A stretch of 24,784 nt of DNA from DATDPY01 sp964395765 (GTDB lineage Bacteria; Bacteroidota; Bacteroidia; Cytophagales; Cyclobacteriaceae), in the NCBI GenBank assembly GCA_964395765.1, contig CAYNCU010000033.1, positions 1-24,784 of the forward strand, read 5' to 3'. The notes under the pieces were generated by a model, which made no database searches, was not told the origin of the DNA, and was given only the letters and a program-made list of their open reading frames with translations. Shown here one piece after another: positions 1 to 7,732 of the stretch (its first letter is position 1; every line of letters starts with the position of its first letter). A program made the position numbers and the translations under genes.

Positions 1-204
1 CGCTTTTATGGCACCGGGTATCATATCATGCTCGTAAAAAGCCAACGGTCCCGCCATAACTACCGCAATAAACAGGGTGTTAAGAATTTCAGAGACGAAT
101 AATCTGAATATACTGAAAATGGAACTGCAATAGATTTTACGGACTCCGATTTTATGATGGTCATTGCGTTTGTTTTCAAATCCATTAAAGGAAGGAAATG
201 AGGA
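1..204 (-). pseudogene. C-terminal remnant of an FtsX/MacB-type ABC transporter permease
   Basis: On the minus strand a frame is open from 204 down to the left edge of the window (68 codons). It reads ...NDHHKIGVRKIYCSSIF... followed by a hydrophobic helix ...LFIAVVMAGPLAFY. This resembles the last segment of FtsX-family permeases of MacB-like exporters, where a KEIGIRK-(V/I)-G-(S/A)-S block precedes the final membrane helix and a PLAYY motif. The frame is closed by a TGA at 205-207 directly upstream. The only ATG codons lie inside or after the membrane helix, and no N-terminal or periplasmic domain is present. The piece therefore looks like a leftover 3' end rather than a gene. The normal Gly after the IRK motif is Cys here. 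The call rests on a short motif match; the part beyond the left edge is unseen. Confidence 0.5.
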
Positions 205-253
205 TCATTGTAATCAGGTCGATAATTCTGGTCGACTGTGCTATATTCGATTG

Positions 254-288
254 GAAGATTGAAGATTGAAAGTTGAAAATTGAAGTAT
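254..288. repeat. 7-bp tandem repeat (GAAGATT-like), five units
   Basis: Five consecutive heptamers read gaagatt, gaagatt, gaaagtt, gaaaatt and gaagtat. The first two are identical and the others differ at one to three positions. The run lies in non-coding DNA between the permease remnant and the mannosidase gene. It is a microsatellite-like tract with no visible coding role. Confidence 0.7.
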
Positions 289-324
289 ATTGTCTTCAGC
301 CCTAAACCTTAGCGCTCTCAGCAC

Positions 325-388
325 CTTTGCGTGAATCTGTCTTTGCATTAATCTGTCTTCGCGTGAATCTGCCTTTGCGAGAAATAAT
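325..388. repeat. 16-bp tandem repeat (CTTTGCGTGAATCTGT-like), about 3.5 units
   Basis: Units start at 325, 341, 357 and 373. Units 1 to 3 differ at three or four positions; the fourth keeps only its first eight or so bases. The CTTTGCG core is the same word family as the arms of the hairpin repeats around 16916-17012 and 17479-17575, so this may be a decayed relative of that element. The tract ends about 60 bases upstream of the mannosidase start. Apart from the two tandem repeats I see nothing else definable in 205-449. Confidence 0.7.
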
Positions 389-449
389 AAAACCCGTAAG
401 CGGTTGTAATCTATTCAATTTGCGTTTAAATTCAGGCAAATTTTATTGA

Positions 450-2696
450 ATGAAGCACTATAAACTACCCTTTATTCTGCTTATCCTGGCTTCGCTTATT
501 GACCTGTATTCCTGTTCACAGAAAAAAGAACAGAAAAAGGAGGAGGTAAATTACACACAATACGTGGATCCCTTTATCGGTACGGGCGGCCATGGTCATA
601 CTTTCCCCGGCGCCACCCTGCCCTTCGGGATGGTCCAGGTAAGTCCTGACAACGGGCGTAGCGGATGGGACTGGTGTTCGGGCTATAATTATTCCTCCGA
701 TAGTATTTACGGTTTCAGCCAGACCCACCTTAGCGGAACGGGAATCGGCGACATGCTCGATATCTCCGTTCTTCCGACAACTCGTAAAATTCCAATTCAC
801 TATAATGATTCTCTCGATTTTGATATTCATCCGTATTTTGAAACCTTCAATCACCGTGACGAAAAAGCTTCTCCTGGATATTACAGTGTGATACTCAGGG
901 GTTCCGGCATCAAGGCTGAATTTACCGCTACCTTGCGCGCCGCATTCCACCGTTATACCTTCCCTAAGACCGACACCGGGTCGCTCATCGTCAATCTCGG
1001 TTTTCATGAAAACTGGGACAAACCGGTCGATACGCACATTAAAATAATCAGCGATACCTTGTTAACCGGCTTTCGATATTCACAGGGCTGGGCCCGGGAT
1101 CAGAAAGTATTTTTTGCCATGCGTTTATCGCAGCCCCTGGTCGGATTTTACGGCAGCGGTAAGGACACTTTATATATCCATGATAATAATTCCATCCAGG
1201 CCCCTTCTTCTCTTGCGATTTTAAAATTCAACCTGGCTTCCAATCCTGTCCTCATGGTTAAAATTGCGCTCTCCTCTGTTTCGGAAATGAATGCTCTGCT
1301 GAACCTGAACCAGGAATTACCGGATTGGGACTTTGATAATGTAGCGGAGGATGCACAAGATACATGGAATGACCAGTTGAAGAAAGTGGCCGTTACCGGC
1401 GCCTCACCCCGGCAAATGAAAATATTTTACACCGCCCTATACCACAGCATGATCTCCCCGAATACTTTGAGCGATGATAATGGAGATTTCAGGGGACCTG
1501 ATGATGAAATCCATAACGATACGACATTCACCGATTATCACACCTTTTCCCTATGGGATACTTACCGGGCAGAACACCCCCTGTTTACTTTACTGAACCC
1601 CGACAAGGACAAAGATTTTGTATACTCTTTGCTGACTTTCTATAAAGAATCCGGCTTATTACCGGTCTGGACATTATGGAGTAGTGAAACCAACACCATG
1701 ATCGGTTACCATTCCGTGCCCGTGATTGCCGACGCCTTTTTAAAAGGTTTATTGCCTGACAGCACAGGCGAACTAATTTTCAACGCAATGGTTGCTTCTG
1801 CTAACCAGACGGGCAGAGATGTTCCATCCTATATAAAGTATGGTTATGTGCCGGCAGATACCACTCTGGAATCCGTTTCTAAAACCCTCGAATACGCCTA
1901 TGATGACTGGTGTATTGCCCAGGTGGCGAAAAAACTGAAAAAAACCGATGCCTATAACGAATACATGAAACGTTCGGAGAGTTACCGGAATTTATTTGAC
2001 CGGGATGACAATTTTATGCGACCCAAACTTGCGAATGGGAAATGGAAAAAACCATTTGATCCGTTTTATGCCGGGGGAAATAACGATTACGTTGAAGGAA
2101 ATGCCTGGCAGTATACCTGGTATGTCCCGCAAAACATTCCCGATTTAATTAATATGATGGGCGGTAAACAGGCATTTGCCGCAAAACTTGATTCCCTGTT
2201 TATTGTAAAATCAAAGGATACAACAAAGTCCGTTTCCGATGTTTCCGGCCTGATCGGGGAATATGCCCAGGGGAACGAGCCCAGCCATCACATTCCCTAT
2301 CTGTTTAATTATTGCGGGCAGGCCTGGAAAACCCAAAAAACGGTCAGGCAGATCATCAATACATTTTATACGGACCAGCCGGACGGCCTTTGCGGCAACG
2401 AGGATTGCGGGCAGATGTCGGCATGGTACGTTTTCAGTTGCCTGGGATTTTATCCGGTGAACCCCGTCAGTGGAAATTACGACCTCGGCGTTCCTTTATT
2501 CCCGAAAACAGAACTTCACCTGGAAAATAATGAGACCTTTACCATCACTGCCAATCATCTGAACGATACCAATGTTTATGTGAAAAGCGTTAAATTAAAC
2601 GGTCATCCCTATAACCGTCTCATCGTTCCCCATGATTCAATTATGGCAGGGGGAAGCCTGGAATTCGAAATGGCTGCCCAACCTGCTTCCAGGTAA
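450..2696 (+). CDS. GH92 family alpha-mannosidase, lipoprotein
   Basis: A 748-residue exo-alpha-mannosidase of glycoside hydrolase family 92, which removes terminal mannose (often alpha-1,2) from glycans and N-glycan-like chains using calcium. Residues 1-22 form a lipoprotein signal (hydrophobic core, then LYSC with the lipidated Cys at 22), so the enzyme should be anchored to a membrane facing the periplasm or the outside. Family blocks are plain: YVDPFIGTGGHGHTFPGA near residue 36, SLWDTYRAEHPL in the middle, and GNEDCGQMSAWYVFSCLGFYP near residue 650, which carries conserved acidic active-site residues. Length is usual for the family. ATG at 450 is chosen because it gives the complete signal peptide. 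No SusC/SusD pair or other glycan-use gene adjoins it, so it is not in a visible PUL. The exact linkage specificity cannot be read from the sequence. Confidence 0.93.
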   Translation: MKHYKLPFILLILASLIDLYSCSQKKEQKKEEVNYTQYVDPFIGTGGHGHTFPGATLPFGMVQVSPDNGRSGWDWCSGYNYSSDSIYGFSQTHLSGTGIGDMLDISVLPTTRKIPIHYNDSLDFDIHPYFETFNHRDEKASPGYYSVILRGSGIKAEFTATLRAAFHRYTFPKTDTGSLIVNLGFHENWDKPVDTHIKIISDTLLTGFRYSQGWARDQKVFFAMRLSQPLVGFYGSGKDTLYIHDNNSIQAPSSLAILKFNLASNPVLMVKIALSSVSEMNALLNLNQELPDWDFDNVAEDAQDTWNDQLKKVAVTGASPRQMKIFYTALYHSMISPNTLSDDNGDFRGPDDEIHNDTTFTDYHTFSLWDTYRAEHPLFTLLNPDKDKDFVYSLLTFYKESGLLPVWTLWSSETNTMIGYHSVPVIADAFLKGLLPDSTGELIFNAMVASANQTGRDVPSYIKYGYVPADTTLESVSKTLEYAYDDWCIAQVAKKLKKTDAYNEYMKRSESYRNLFDRDDNFMRPKLANGKWKKPFDPFYAGGNNDYVEGNAWQYTWYVPQNIPDLINMMGGKQAFAAKLDSLFIVKSKDTTKSVSDVSGLIGEYAQGNEPSHHIPYLFNYCGQAWKTQKTVRQIINTFYTDQPDGLCGNEDCGQMSAWYVFSCLGFYPVNPVSGNYDLGVPLFPKTELHLENNETFTITANHLNDTNVYVKSVKLNGHPYNRLIVPHDSIMAGGSLEFEMAAQPASR

Positions 2697-2700
2697 TTTC

Positions 2701-2745
2701 ATTAAGGGTTTTTATCGACGCAAAATTTCAGATAAAGCCCTTAAT
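2701..2745 (+). terminator. Long hairpin just after the mannosidase stop; possible terminator or attenuator
   Basis: ATTAAGGG at 2701-2708 pairs with CCCTTAAT at 2738-2745, and TTTATC at 2711-2716 pairs with GATAAA at 2731-2736. This leaves a wobble/bulge in the middle and a 14-base loop. The stem starts four bases after the GH92 stop and ends about 30 bases before the thioesterase start. No clear U-run follows, so a rho-independent terminator is only a possibility; an mRNA-stabilising or regulatory hairpin is equally possible. Confidence 0.45.
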
Positions 2746-2777
2746 TTGCAGGGACAGTCATTTATAAATTTATTCTT

Positions 2778-3539
2778 ATGTATGAAGATATCGCTATCTG
2801 GTCGCAGGATTTCACCGTGACCCATTATTTTGTTGACCCCGACGGCCGTGCCTCCATACACGGACTGGCATTTTTCCTGCAGGAAGCAGCCCATCATCAT
2901 GCCAATGCACGTTCGCTGGGTTTTGAAGACCTAATCAAGGATAATAAAACGTGGGTGCTCACCCGGCAGGCCATAAAATTTAACAGGATCCCTTTCCTGG
3001 GACAGGAGGTAAAAGTAGAAACATGGGTAAAGGATACAACCCAATCCTTTTCAATACGCGATTTTCATATCATAGGCCCGGATGGAGAAATTCTCGTGAT
3101 CGCGCGAACTTCATGGATGATGTTTGATATTATCCAGCGGCGTCCGGTTAAAATCACCGAGGACGTACTGAACAAGATCCCGCTCACGCCCGGTCGGCTG
3201 AAAGAAGATTTATCCCTGGTTAAACTGAATCACGACCCTGTGGATTCCGACAATGAAATATTTCATGTCAAATACAGCGATCTCGACATGAATAATCATG
3301 TCAATAATATTACTTATGTACGGTGGATTATGGATGGATTTGATCTTTCATTCCGTAAATCGAATCGAATAATTTCACTGGAACTGAATTATCTCAACGA
3401 AGCGCTTTATGGCGATCCGCTTACCGCCAACATTACTTATAGTAAAAAAGATGATTTTTATCATACCTTAATAAGAAGGAACACAGATAACAAGGAAATC
3501 GCAGTAGCAAGAACAATTTGGAAAAATAAAAAAGGTTGA
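2778..3539 (+). CDS. Acyl-ACP thioesterase (FatA/FatB-like double hotdog)
   Basis: A 253-residue cytoplasmic enzyme predicted to hydrolyse acyl-acyl carrier protein, releasing free fatty acids from type II fatty-acid synthesis. The N-terminal hotdog (about residues 1-130) has the family's long helix region (HGLAFFLQEAAHHHA) and a TWVLTRQAIKF block. The C-terminal hotdog begins near residue 160 with YSDLDMNNHVNNITYVRWI, which holds the conserved Asp, Asn and His associated with catalysis in acyl-ACP thioesterases. Length matches the bacterial family. The gene lies between a mannosidase and the transhydrogenase operon on the same strand. The stop codon is 52 bases before pntAA, with a promoter-like sequence in between, so it is probably a separate unit. 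Confidence 0.88.
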   Translation: MYEDIAIWSQDFTVTHYFVDPDGRASIHGLAFFLQEAAHHHANARSLGFEDLIKDNKTWVLTRQAIKFNRIPFLGQEVKVETWVKDTTQSFSIRDFHIIGPDGEILVIARTSWMMFDIIQRRPVKITEDVLNKIPLTPGRLKEDLSLVKLNHDPVDSDNEIFHVKYSDLDMNNHVNNITYVRWIMDGFDLSFRKSNRIISLELNYLNEALYGDPLTANITYSKKDDFYHTLIRRNTDNKEIAVARTIWKNKKG

Positions 3540-3563
3540 TTTGATATAATGTTCCTATTTTTG
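3536..3563 (+). promoter_or_regulatory. Candidate Bacteroidota-type promoter for the pnt operon
   Basis: TATTTTTG at 3556-3563 fits the Bacteroidota primary-sigma -7 consensus TAnnTTTG exactly. A TTG at 3536-3538, overlapping the thioesterase stop, lies 17 bases upstream as a possible -33 element, slightly closer than usual. The box is 28 bases before the pntAA start, leaving a short leader. Confidence 0.4.
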
Positions 3564-3591
3564 CCATTCTTTATATCAACTTTTAGCAGTC

Positions 3592-4692
3592 ATGAGAATT
3601 GGAATCTTAAAAGAACATGATGATACGCGGGTTTCTATGGTTCCTGAAGTTGCTTCCAGGTTAATAAAAGAAGGAAATGAAGTTTTTGTAGAGCAGGGTG
3701 CCGGGAACGAGTCATTTTTAAACGATAACGACTATATAGCTGCCGGTGTCCGGATAAAATCCAGGGAAGAAGTCATAACCGGCGCTGAAATCCTGATCTC
3801 AATTACGCCCATTCCGGAAAATGAAATCGGGAAACTCAACAAAGGAGCGATCTATGTTTCCTCTTTCCGGCCGTTTTCCGACCCTGAAATGCTCAACACC
3901 CTTTCCCATGCGGGAATTACGGCCTTCAGCATGGATAATATTCCAAGGATTACGCTGGCCCAGACAATGGATATCCTTTCTTCCATGGCTTCAATATCCG
4001 GATATAAATCTGTCATTATCGCCGCGAATTACTTGCCTAGGTATTTCCCGATGCTAACCACCGCCGCAGGAAGTATTCCCCCGGCCAGGATTCTGGTACT
4101 GGGTGCCGGCGTGGCTGGTTTGCAGGCCATTGCGACCTCCTGGAGGCTGGGCGCCATGGTGGAAGCCTTCGATACCCGGCTGGCAGCCAGGGAAGAAGTG
4201 GAAAGCCTGGGTGCCAAATTTGTAGAAGTGGAAGGTGCCAGGGACGATAAAAGCGCCGGGGGTTATGCCGTTGAACAAACGGAAGAATACAAGACCAAAC
4301 AAAGGCAGCTCATTCACGATAAAGCCGTAAAATCAGATGTAATTATTTCTACCGCGCTGTTAAGGGGAAAACCAGCGCCATTGCTGATCACCAAAGAAAT
4401 GGTGCATGGAATGAAACCGGGAAGCGTGATCGTGGATTTAGCTGCCTCGGCAGGCGGAAATTGTGAGCTCACCCGGCCGGGTGAAATTATTACCGAAGGG
4501 AATGTGACCATCGTCGGCATAAAAGACTTGTCTACCACCGTTCCTATGCATGCCAGCCTTCTGTATAGTAAAAATATTTACAACTATTTCAAAGTATTCC
4601 TGAAAGAAGGCAAGCTAAATCTCGACCTGGTCAGTGAGATCATGAAATCCAGTTGTATCGTTTACAACGGTGAAATAAAATATAATAAGTAA
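3592..4692 (+). CDS. pntAA: NAD(P) transhydrogenase subunit alpha part 1 (NAD-binding domain dI)
   Basis: This 366-residue soluble domain binds NAD(H) and passes hydride to NADP in proton-translocating transhydrogenase, which makes NADPH at the expense of the proton gradient. The N-terminal AlaDH/PNT lobe (about residues 1-137) includes the TLAQTMDILSSMASISGYK block, which includes the RAQ-loop region in this family. The NAD-binding Rossmann core starts near 167 with VLGAGVAG (glycine fingerprint at 171-176) and EAFDTR at 191-196, where the acidic residue fits NAD rather than NADP. The protein stops before any membrane helix, so the alpha subunit is split as in Rhodospirillum, unlike the single long PntA of E. 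coli. It is followed five bases later by pntAB. Confidence 0.95.
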   Translation: MRIGILKEHDDTRVSMVPEVASRLIKEGNEVFVEQGAGNESFLNDNDYIAAGVRIKSREEVITGAEILISITPIPENEIGKLNKGAIYVSSFRPFSDPEMLNTLSHAGITAFSMDNIPRITLAQTMDILSSMASISGYKSVIIAANYLPRYFPMLTTAAGSIPPARILVLGAGVAGLQAIATSWRLGAMVEAFDTRLAAREEVESLGAKFVEVEGARDDKSAGGYAVEQTEEYKTKQRQLIHDKAVKSDVIISTALLRGKPAPLLITKEMVHGMKPGSVIVDLAASAGGNCELTRPGEIITEGNVTIVGIKDLSTTVPMHASLLYSKNIYNYFKVFLKEGKLNLDLVSEIMKSSCIVYNGEIKYNK

Positions 4693-4697
4693 TTGCA

Positions 4698-5012
4698 ATG
4701 GAAGCTGTCATTCAATTTATTTCCCAGAACATCGTAATGATTTATATTCTCGTGCTCGGGACATTTTTAGGTACGGAAGTCATTTCCAAAGTCCCGACTG
4801 TTCTTCACACACCGTTGATGTCCGGATCGAATGCGATCAGCGGCGTGGTCATTATTGGTGGAATATTTCTTCTCCGGAAAACGGACCCCTCCGATTATAT
4901 ATCGCTGACCATCGGTTTTTTTGCCATTGCCCTGGCTACCATTAACGTGGTCGGTGGGTTCGCCGTGACGCAAAGAATGCTTGAAATGTTTAAAAAACGC
5001 AAAAAAAGTTAA
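4698..5012 (+). CDS. pntAB: NAD(P) transhydrogenase subunit alpha part 2 (membrane domain)
   Basis: A 104-residue integral membrane subunit forming the first part of the proton channel domain dII. Three hydrophobic helices are visible (about residues 10-30, 45-60 and 70-90), and the EVISKVPTVLHTPLMSGSNAISG block near residues 27-50 is highly characteristic of this subunit. It is the middle gene of the split pntAA-pntAB-pntB set, starting five bases after pntAA and ending three bases before pntB, so the three are almost certainly cotranscribed and perhaps translationally coupled. Confidence 0.94.
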   Translation: MEAVIQFISQNIVMIYILVLGTFLGTEVISKVPTVLHTPLMSGSNAISGVVIIGGIFLLRKTDPSDYISLTIGFFAIALATINVVGGFAVTQRMLEMFKKRKKS

Positions 5013-5015
5013 ACC

Positions 5016-6407
5016 GTGATAGATCCGATCCTAGATTTTCTCTACCTGCTAGCCATCACCTTATTCATCGTTGGACTGAAGCAGTTAAGTCATCCTGAAA
5101 CAGCCAGGAAAGGTAACATAATTGCGGCGATCGGCATGGGTCTTGGAATTGTCGTTACGCTGTTTTATCCTTTCGAAGAAGCGACCGGGGGCAATTATAG
5201 CTGGATCTTTGCCGGCATGATCACAGGAGGTGTCATCGGGTACTTGTGGGCGGTAAAGGTTAAGATGACTAAAATGCCAGAGATGGTTGCGCTTTATAAC
5301 GGCTTCGGCGGAGCTACCACTATGCTCATCGCCATTGTGGAATTAAATACCCTGTCTCCCCATACCTCTTTATTATCTTCCGGAGTGTTGGCCGATGTGT
5401 TTTCATTGGTTATCGGCAGTTTGACTTTCAGCGGTAGTGTGGTTGCCTATGGAAAGCTGGACGGCTTTCTCCGAGATTCCATTAAACTGCCCTTTCCACA
5501 ACTATTTAATTTCCTGCTATTAATTGTCATCCTTGGAGGCAGCGTTTACCTGGTTTTACAGGATACATTGTTCTTTCCGCTGGTGCTGATATTGTTGCTC
5601 TTGTCGCTGATTTACGGGGTGACCTTTGTTTCTCCTATCGGCGGTGGCGATATGCCCGTTGTTATTTCTCTTCTGAATTCCTTTTCCGGGATCGGCGGGA
5701 TCGGGGCCGGCCTTATTTACGGTAACCAGCTGATGATAGTCGGCGGGATACTGGTTGGTGCGTCCGGTATTTTCCTTACCCTCCTGATGTGCCATGCCAT
5801 GAACCGTTCGCTGGTTAATGTGCTCATCGGGGGACTGGGAGCGACCACCCTGGCAGCCGGCCAATCAGGGGACAAGACGATCCGGGAGGCAGGGCTGGGA
5901 GATACCGCCATCCTGCTTAAATATTCAAACAAAATTATGATCGTTCCGGGTTATGGCCTTGCTGTTGCCCAGGCCCAGCATGCCTGTCATGAACTGGAAT
6001 CCGTGCTTGAAAAAGAAGGAGTACAGGTGAGGTACGGCATACACCCGGTTGCCGGAAGAATGCCGGGTCATATGAATGTACTGCTGGCCGAAGCAAGCGT
6101 ACCCTATGAAAAGCTTCTCGAATTGGAAGATGCCAACCATGAACTGGAAACTACCGATGTCGTATTGGTCATTGGCGCTAATGATGTAGTAAACCCAGCT
6201 GCCAAGGAAGACAAAGGAAGTCCAATTTACGGCATGCCCATCATCGATGTTGAGTTGGCGAAAAATGTAATCGTGATGAAAAGAAGTATGAGAACCGGTT
6301 ATGCCGGTATAGAAAACCCGCTGTTTTACCGTCCTAAAACCAATATGCTTTTCGGCGATGCAAAGGACACGCTGAATAAGCTGAAGGCAGAGATAGCTAA
6401 TGCCTGA
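5016..6407 (+). CDS. pntB: NAD(P) transhydrogenase subunit beta (membrane plus NADP-binding domain dIII)
   Basis: A 463-residue subunit carrying most of the membrane domain dII and the NADP(H)-binding domain dIII. About eight to nine hydrophobic helices occupy residues 1-260. The C-terminal 180 residues show the dIII signature: IVPGYGLAVAQAQHA, YGIHPVAGRMPGHMNVLLAEA, VIGANDVVNPAA and VMKRSM, which contact NADP and the dI subunit. The start is GTG at 5016, three bases after the pntAB stop; this is the first start in the frame and gives the usual N-terminus. Length is normal. The stop TGA directly abuts the stop of the convergent lipoprotein gene, with no intergenic base. Confidence 0.95.
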   Translation: MIDPILDFLYLLAITLFIVGLKQLSHPETARKGNIIAAIGMGLGIVVTLFYPFEEATGGNYSWIFAGMITGGVIGYLWAVKVKMTKMPEMVALYNGFGGATTMLIAIVELNTLSPHTSLLSSGVLADVFSLVIGSLTFSGSVVAYGKLDGFLRDSIKLPFPQLFNFLLLIVILGGSVYLVLQDTLFFPLVLILLLLSLIYGVTFVSPIGGGDMPVVISLLNSFSGIGGIGAGLIYGNQLMIVGGILVGASGIFLTLLMCHAMNRSLVNVLIGGLGATTLAAGQSGDKTIREAGLGDTAILLKYSNKIMIVPGYGLAVAQAQHACHELESVLEKEGVQVRYGIHPVAGRMPGHMNVLLAEASVPYEKLLELEDANHELETTDVVLVIGANDVVNPAAKEDKGSPIYGMPIIDVELAKNVIVMKRSMRTGYAGIENPLFYRPKTNMLFGDAKDTLNKLKAEIANA

Positions 6408-7013
6408 TCACTTAACCGGAGGTGAACTTTCAAAAATCGGCATTTTCATATAATTCCCCTCCGGGTCTACCTTATTCAAAATTTTTCGGTTCTCCTTAAT
6501 AAAATCATTTAATGCCGTGATCTTGGTGTCATAATCGACTTTTTGAAGGATCAGGTTGTAATCCATACCGCTGAGGCTTGATTCCAGATCTTTAAATTTA
6601 TCCTTCTTTTCTATTTCAGGTCGCGTATGGATATATTCCAGCAGGTCGTCGGTCAATTGAATGACCAGGCTGTCATAATAAGCGATCCTGTCATAATTGG
6701 CAATTGATTTTTGATCATAACGGGCAAACCGTATTGTATTAACGCGCCTGGCCAGGTTGTTGCCTGTAACGGTATCGTATTTCCCTGTATTGGAAGCTGC
6801 CTCGAGCAGGTTTTTCATGTATTCTATTTTCTGGTCATCTTCCGTGATCATGGTTTTCCATGATAAATCGGCATCGGTGGTCAAAGTTTTAAAGGTTGTT
6901 TTCAGAGAGTCAATATATTCAGCGGTTAATTTCGGGTTTCTTCTGCATCCTGCAGAAGACAGGCTAATGATCAAAATGATTAATAAACATTTGTAAATTG
7001 TTTTCATATTCAT
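6408..7013 (-). CDS. Lipoprotein of unknown function
   Basis: A 201-residue protein with a clear lipoprotein signal: a basic start, the hydrophobic run LLIILIISLSS, and the lipobox SAGC with Cys at 23. The mature part is charged, rich in Lys, Asp and Tyr, and probably mostly helical, with no catalytic motif I recognise. It should sit in the periplasm attached to a membrane. It is convergent with pntB and divergent from the membrane protein at 7070; the first Met pair (MNM) makes the start ambiguous by two residues. I cannot name a family; function unknown. Confidence 0.75.
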   Translation of the reverse strand: MNMKTIYKCLLIILIISLSSAGCRRNPKLTAEYIDSLKTTFKTLTTDADLSWKTMITEDDQKIEYMKNLLEAASNTGKYDTVTGNNLARRVNTIRFARYDQKSIANYDRIAYYDSLVIQLTDDLLEYIHTRPEIEKKDKFKDLESSLSGMDYNLILQKVDYDTKITALNDFIKENRKILNKVDPEGNYMKMPIFESSPPVK

Positions 7014-7037
7014 CCGTTTTTATTATTTGCGCTAATT

Positions 7038-7060
7038 AAGGTATTATATTTTTATACCTT
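7038..7060. promoter_or_regulatory. Inverted repeat in the divergent intergenic region
   Basis: AAGGTAT (7038-7044) and ATACCTT (7054-7060) form perfect 7-base arms around a nine-base AT loop. The right arm ends nine bases before the GTG start at 7070. It could be an operator shared by the divergent genes or an mRNA hairpin covering the ribosome site. Confidence 0.35.
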
Positions 7061-7069
7061 TATGCTGCT

Positions 7070-7573
7070 GTGAAAATAAAAGAATATAAAAATTTCCATG
7101 AATTTATAATAAAGTTGCAACAACGGGTACACCTGTTGCTTGTTTTACCCATGATTATTTTTGTTTACCTGTTCATTAAAATAGAGAACGCCCGGTTTCA
7201 CCCTTTTCTTATTGATAGTGTCCTTTTATATTATACCAGAAATACGGTGGCCGTATTTTCCTTCTTCGTCATTATGATCAGCTTAATTTATTATACCCGT
7301 AAAGTGAAACAAATCCGGCCCATAGGCAAATTACGGACAAAGCTCAATAAATATTATGCCACAGCTCTGACCCGGGATTACTGGCTGACCGCCATACTGA
7401 TACTGAACGACATCGCGCTCGCGTTGACCGCCGAAAGGTTTTATGCCGGTTTTTTCGGGATTGCCCTCATCGTTATGTTGTCGGGTTACCCGGCCCATTT
7501 TAAGATTATCAGTACATTAAAGCTGAGCCAGGAGGAATCGGATCTGGCTATGAGCAAAGAATCCATCGAATAA
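7070..7573 (+). CDS. Small integral membrane protein of unknown function
   Basis: A 167-residue protein with four hydrophobic segments, near residues 22-38, 58-75, 104-119 and 121-140, and a charged tail, so an inner-membrane protein. I see no family motif. The start is taken as GTG at 7070: the nearby ATG at 7062 runs into a stop after three codons, and no later ATG keeps the first helix together with its N-terminal basic segment. The gene is divergent from the lipoprotein at 6408-7013 and convergent with the MutS-like gene. Function unknown. Confidence 0.65.
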   Translation: MKIKEYKNFHEFIIKLQQRVHLLLVLPMIIFVYLFIKIENARFHPFLIDSVLLYYTRNTVAVFSFFVIMISLIYYTRKVKQIRPIGKLRTKLNKYYATALTRDYWLTAILILNDIALALTAERFYAGFFGIALIVMLSGYPAHFKIISTLKLSQEESDLAMSKESIE

Positions 7574-7732
7574 GAAGTTCGAACCAATATAGTATTACCT
7601 TCCGGTCCCTCACCTGCATTTCCCATGGCTTGAGGTTATCGTATTATTTTTTTGGATAGTATGCGCTTTGTGCAGAGGGTAGCTAAAATCCTGCTCATAA
7701 TAAAAACACAAGGAATTTCCCCTGCTGGCAAA

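Noticed and set aside
516..1037. 173-codon minus-strand open frame
   Set aside because: Antisense to the GH92 mannosidase, which has strong family motifs in this stretch.
450..2696. Polysaccharide utilisation locus around the GH92 enzyme
   Set aside because: No SusC/SusD-like genes, no other glycoside hydrolase and no hybrid regulator are present nearby.
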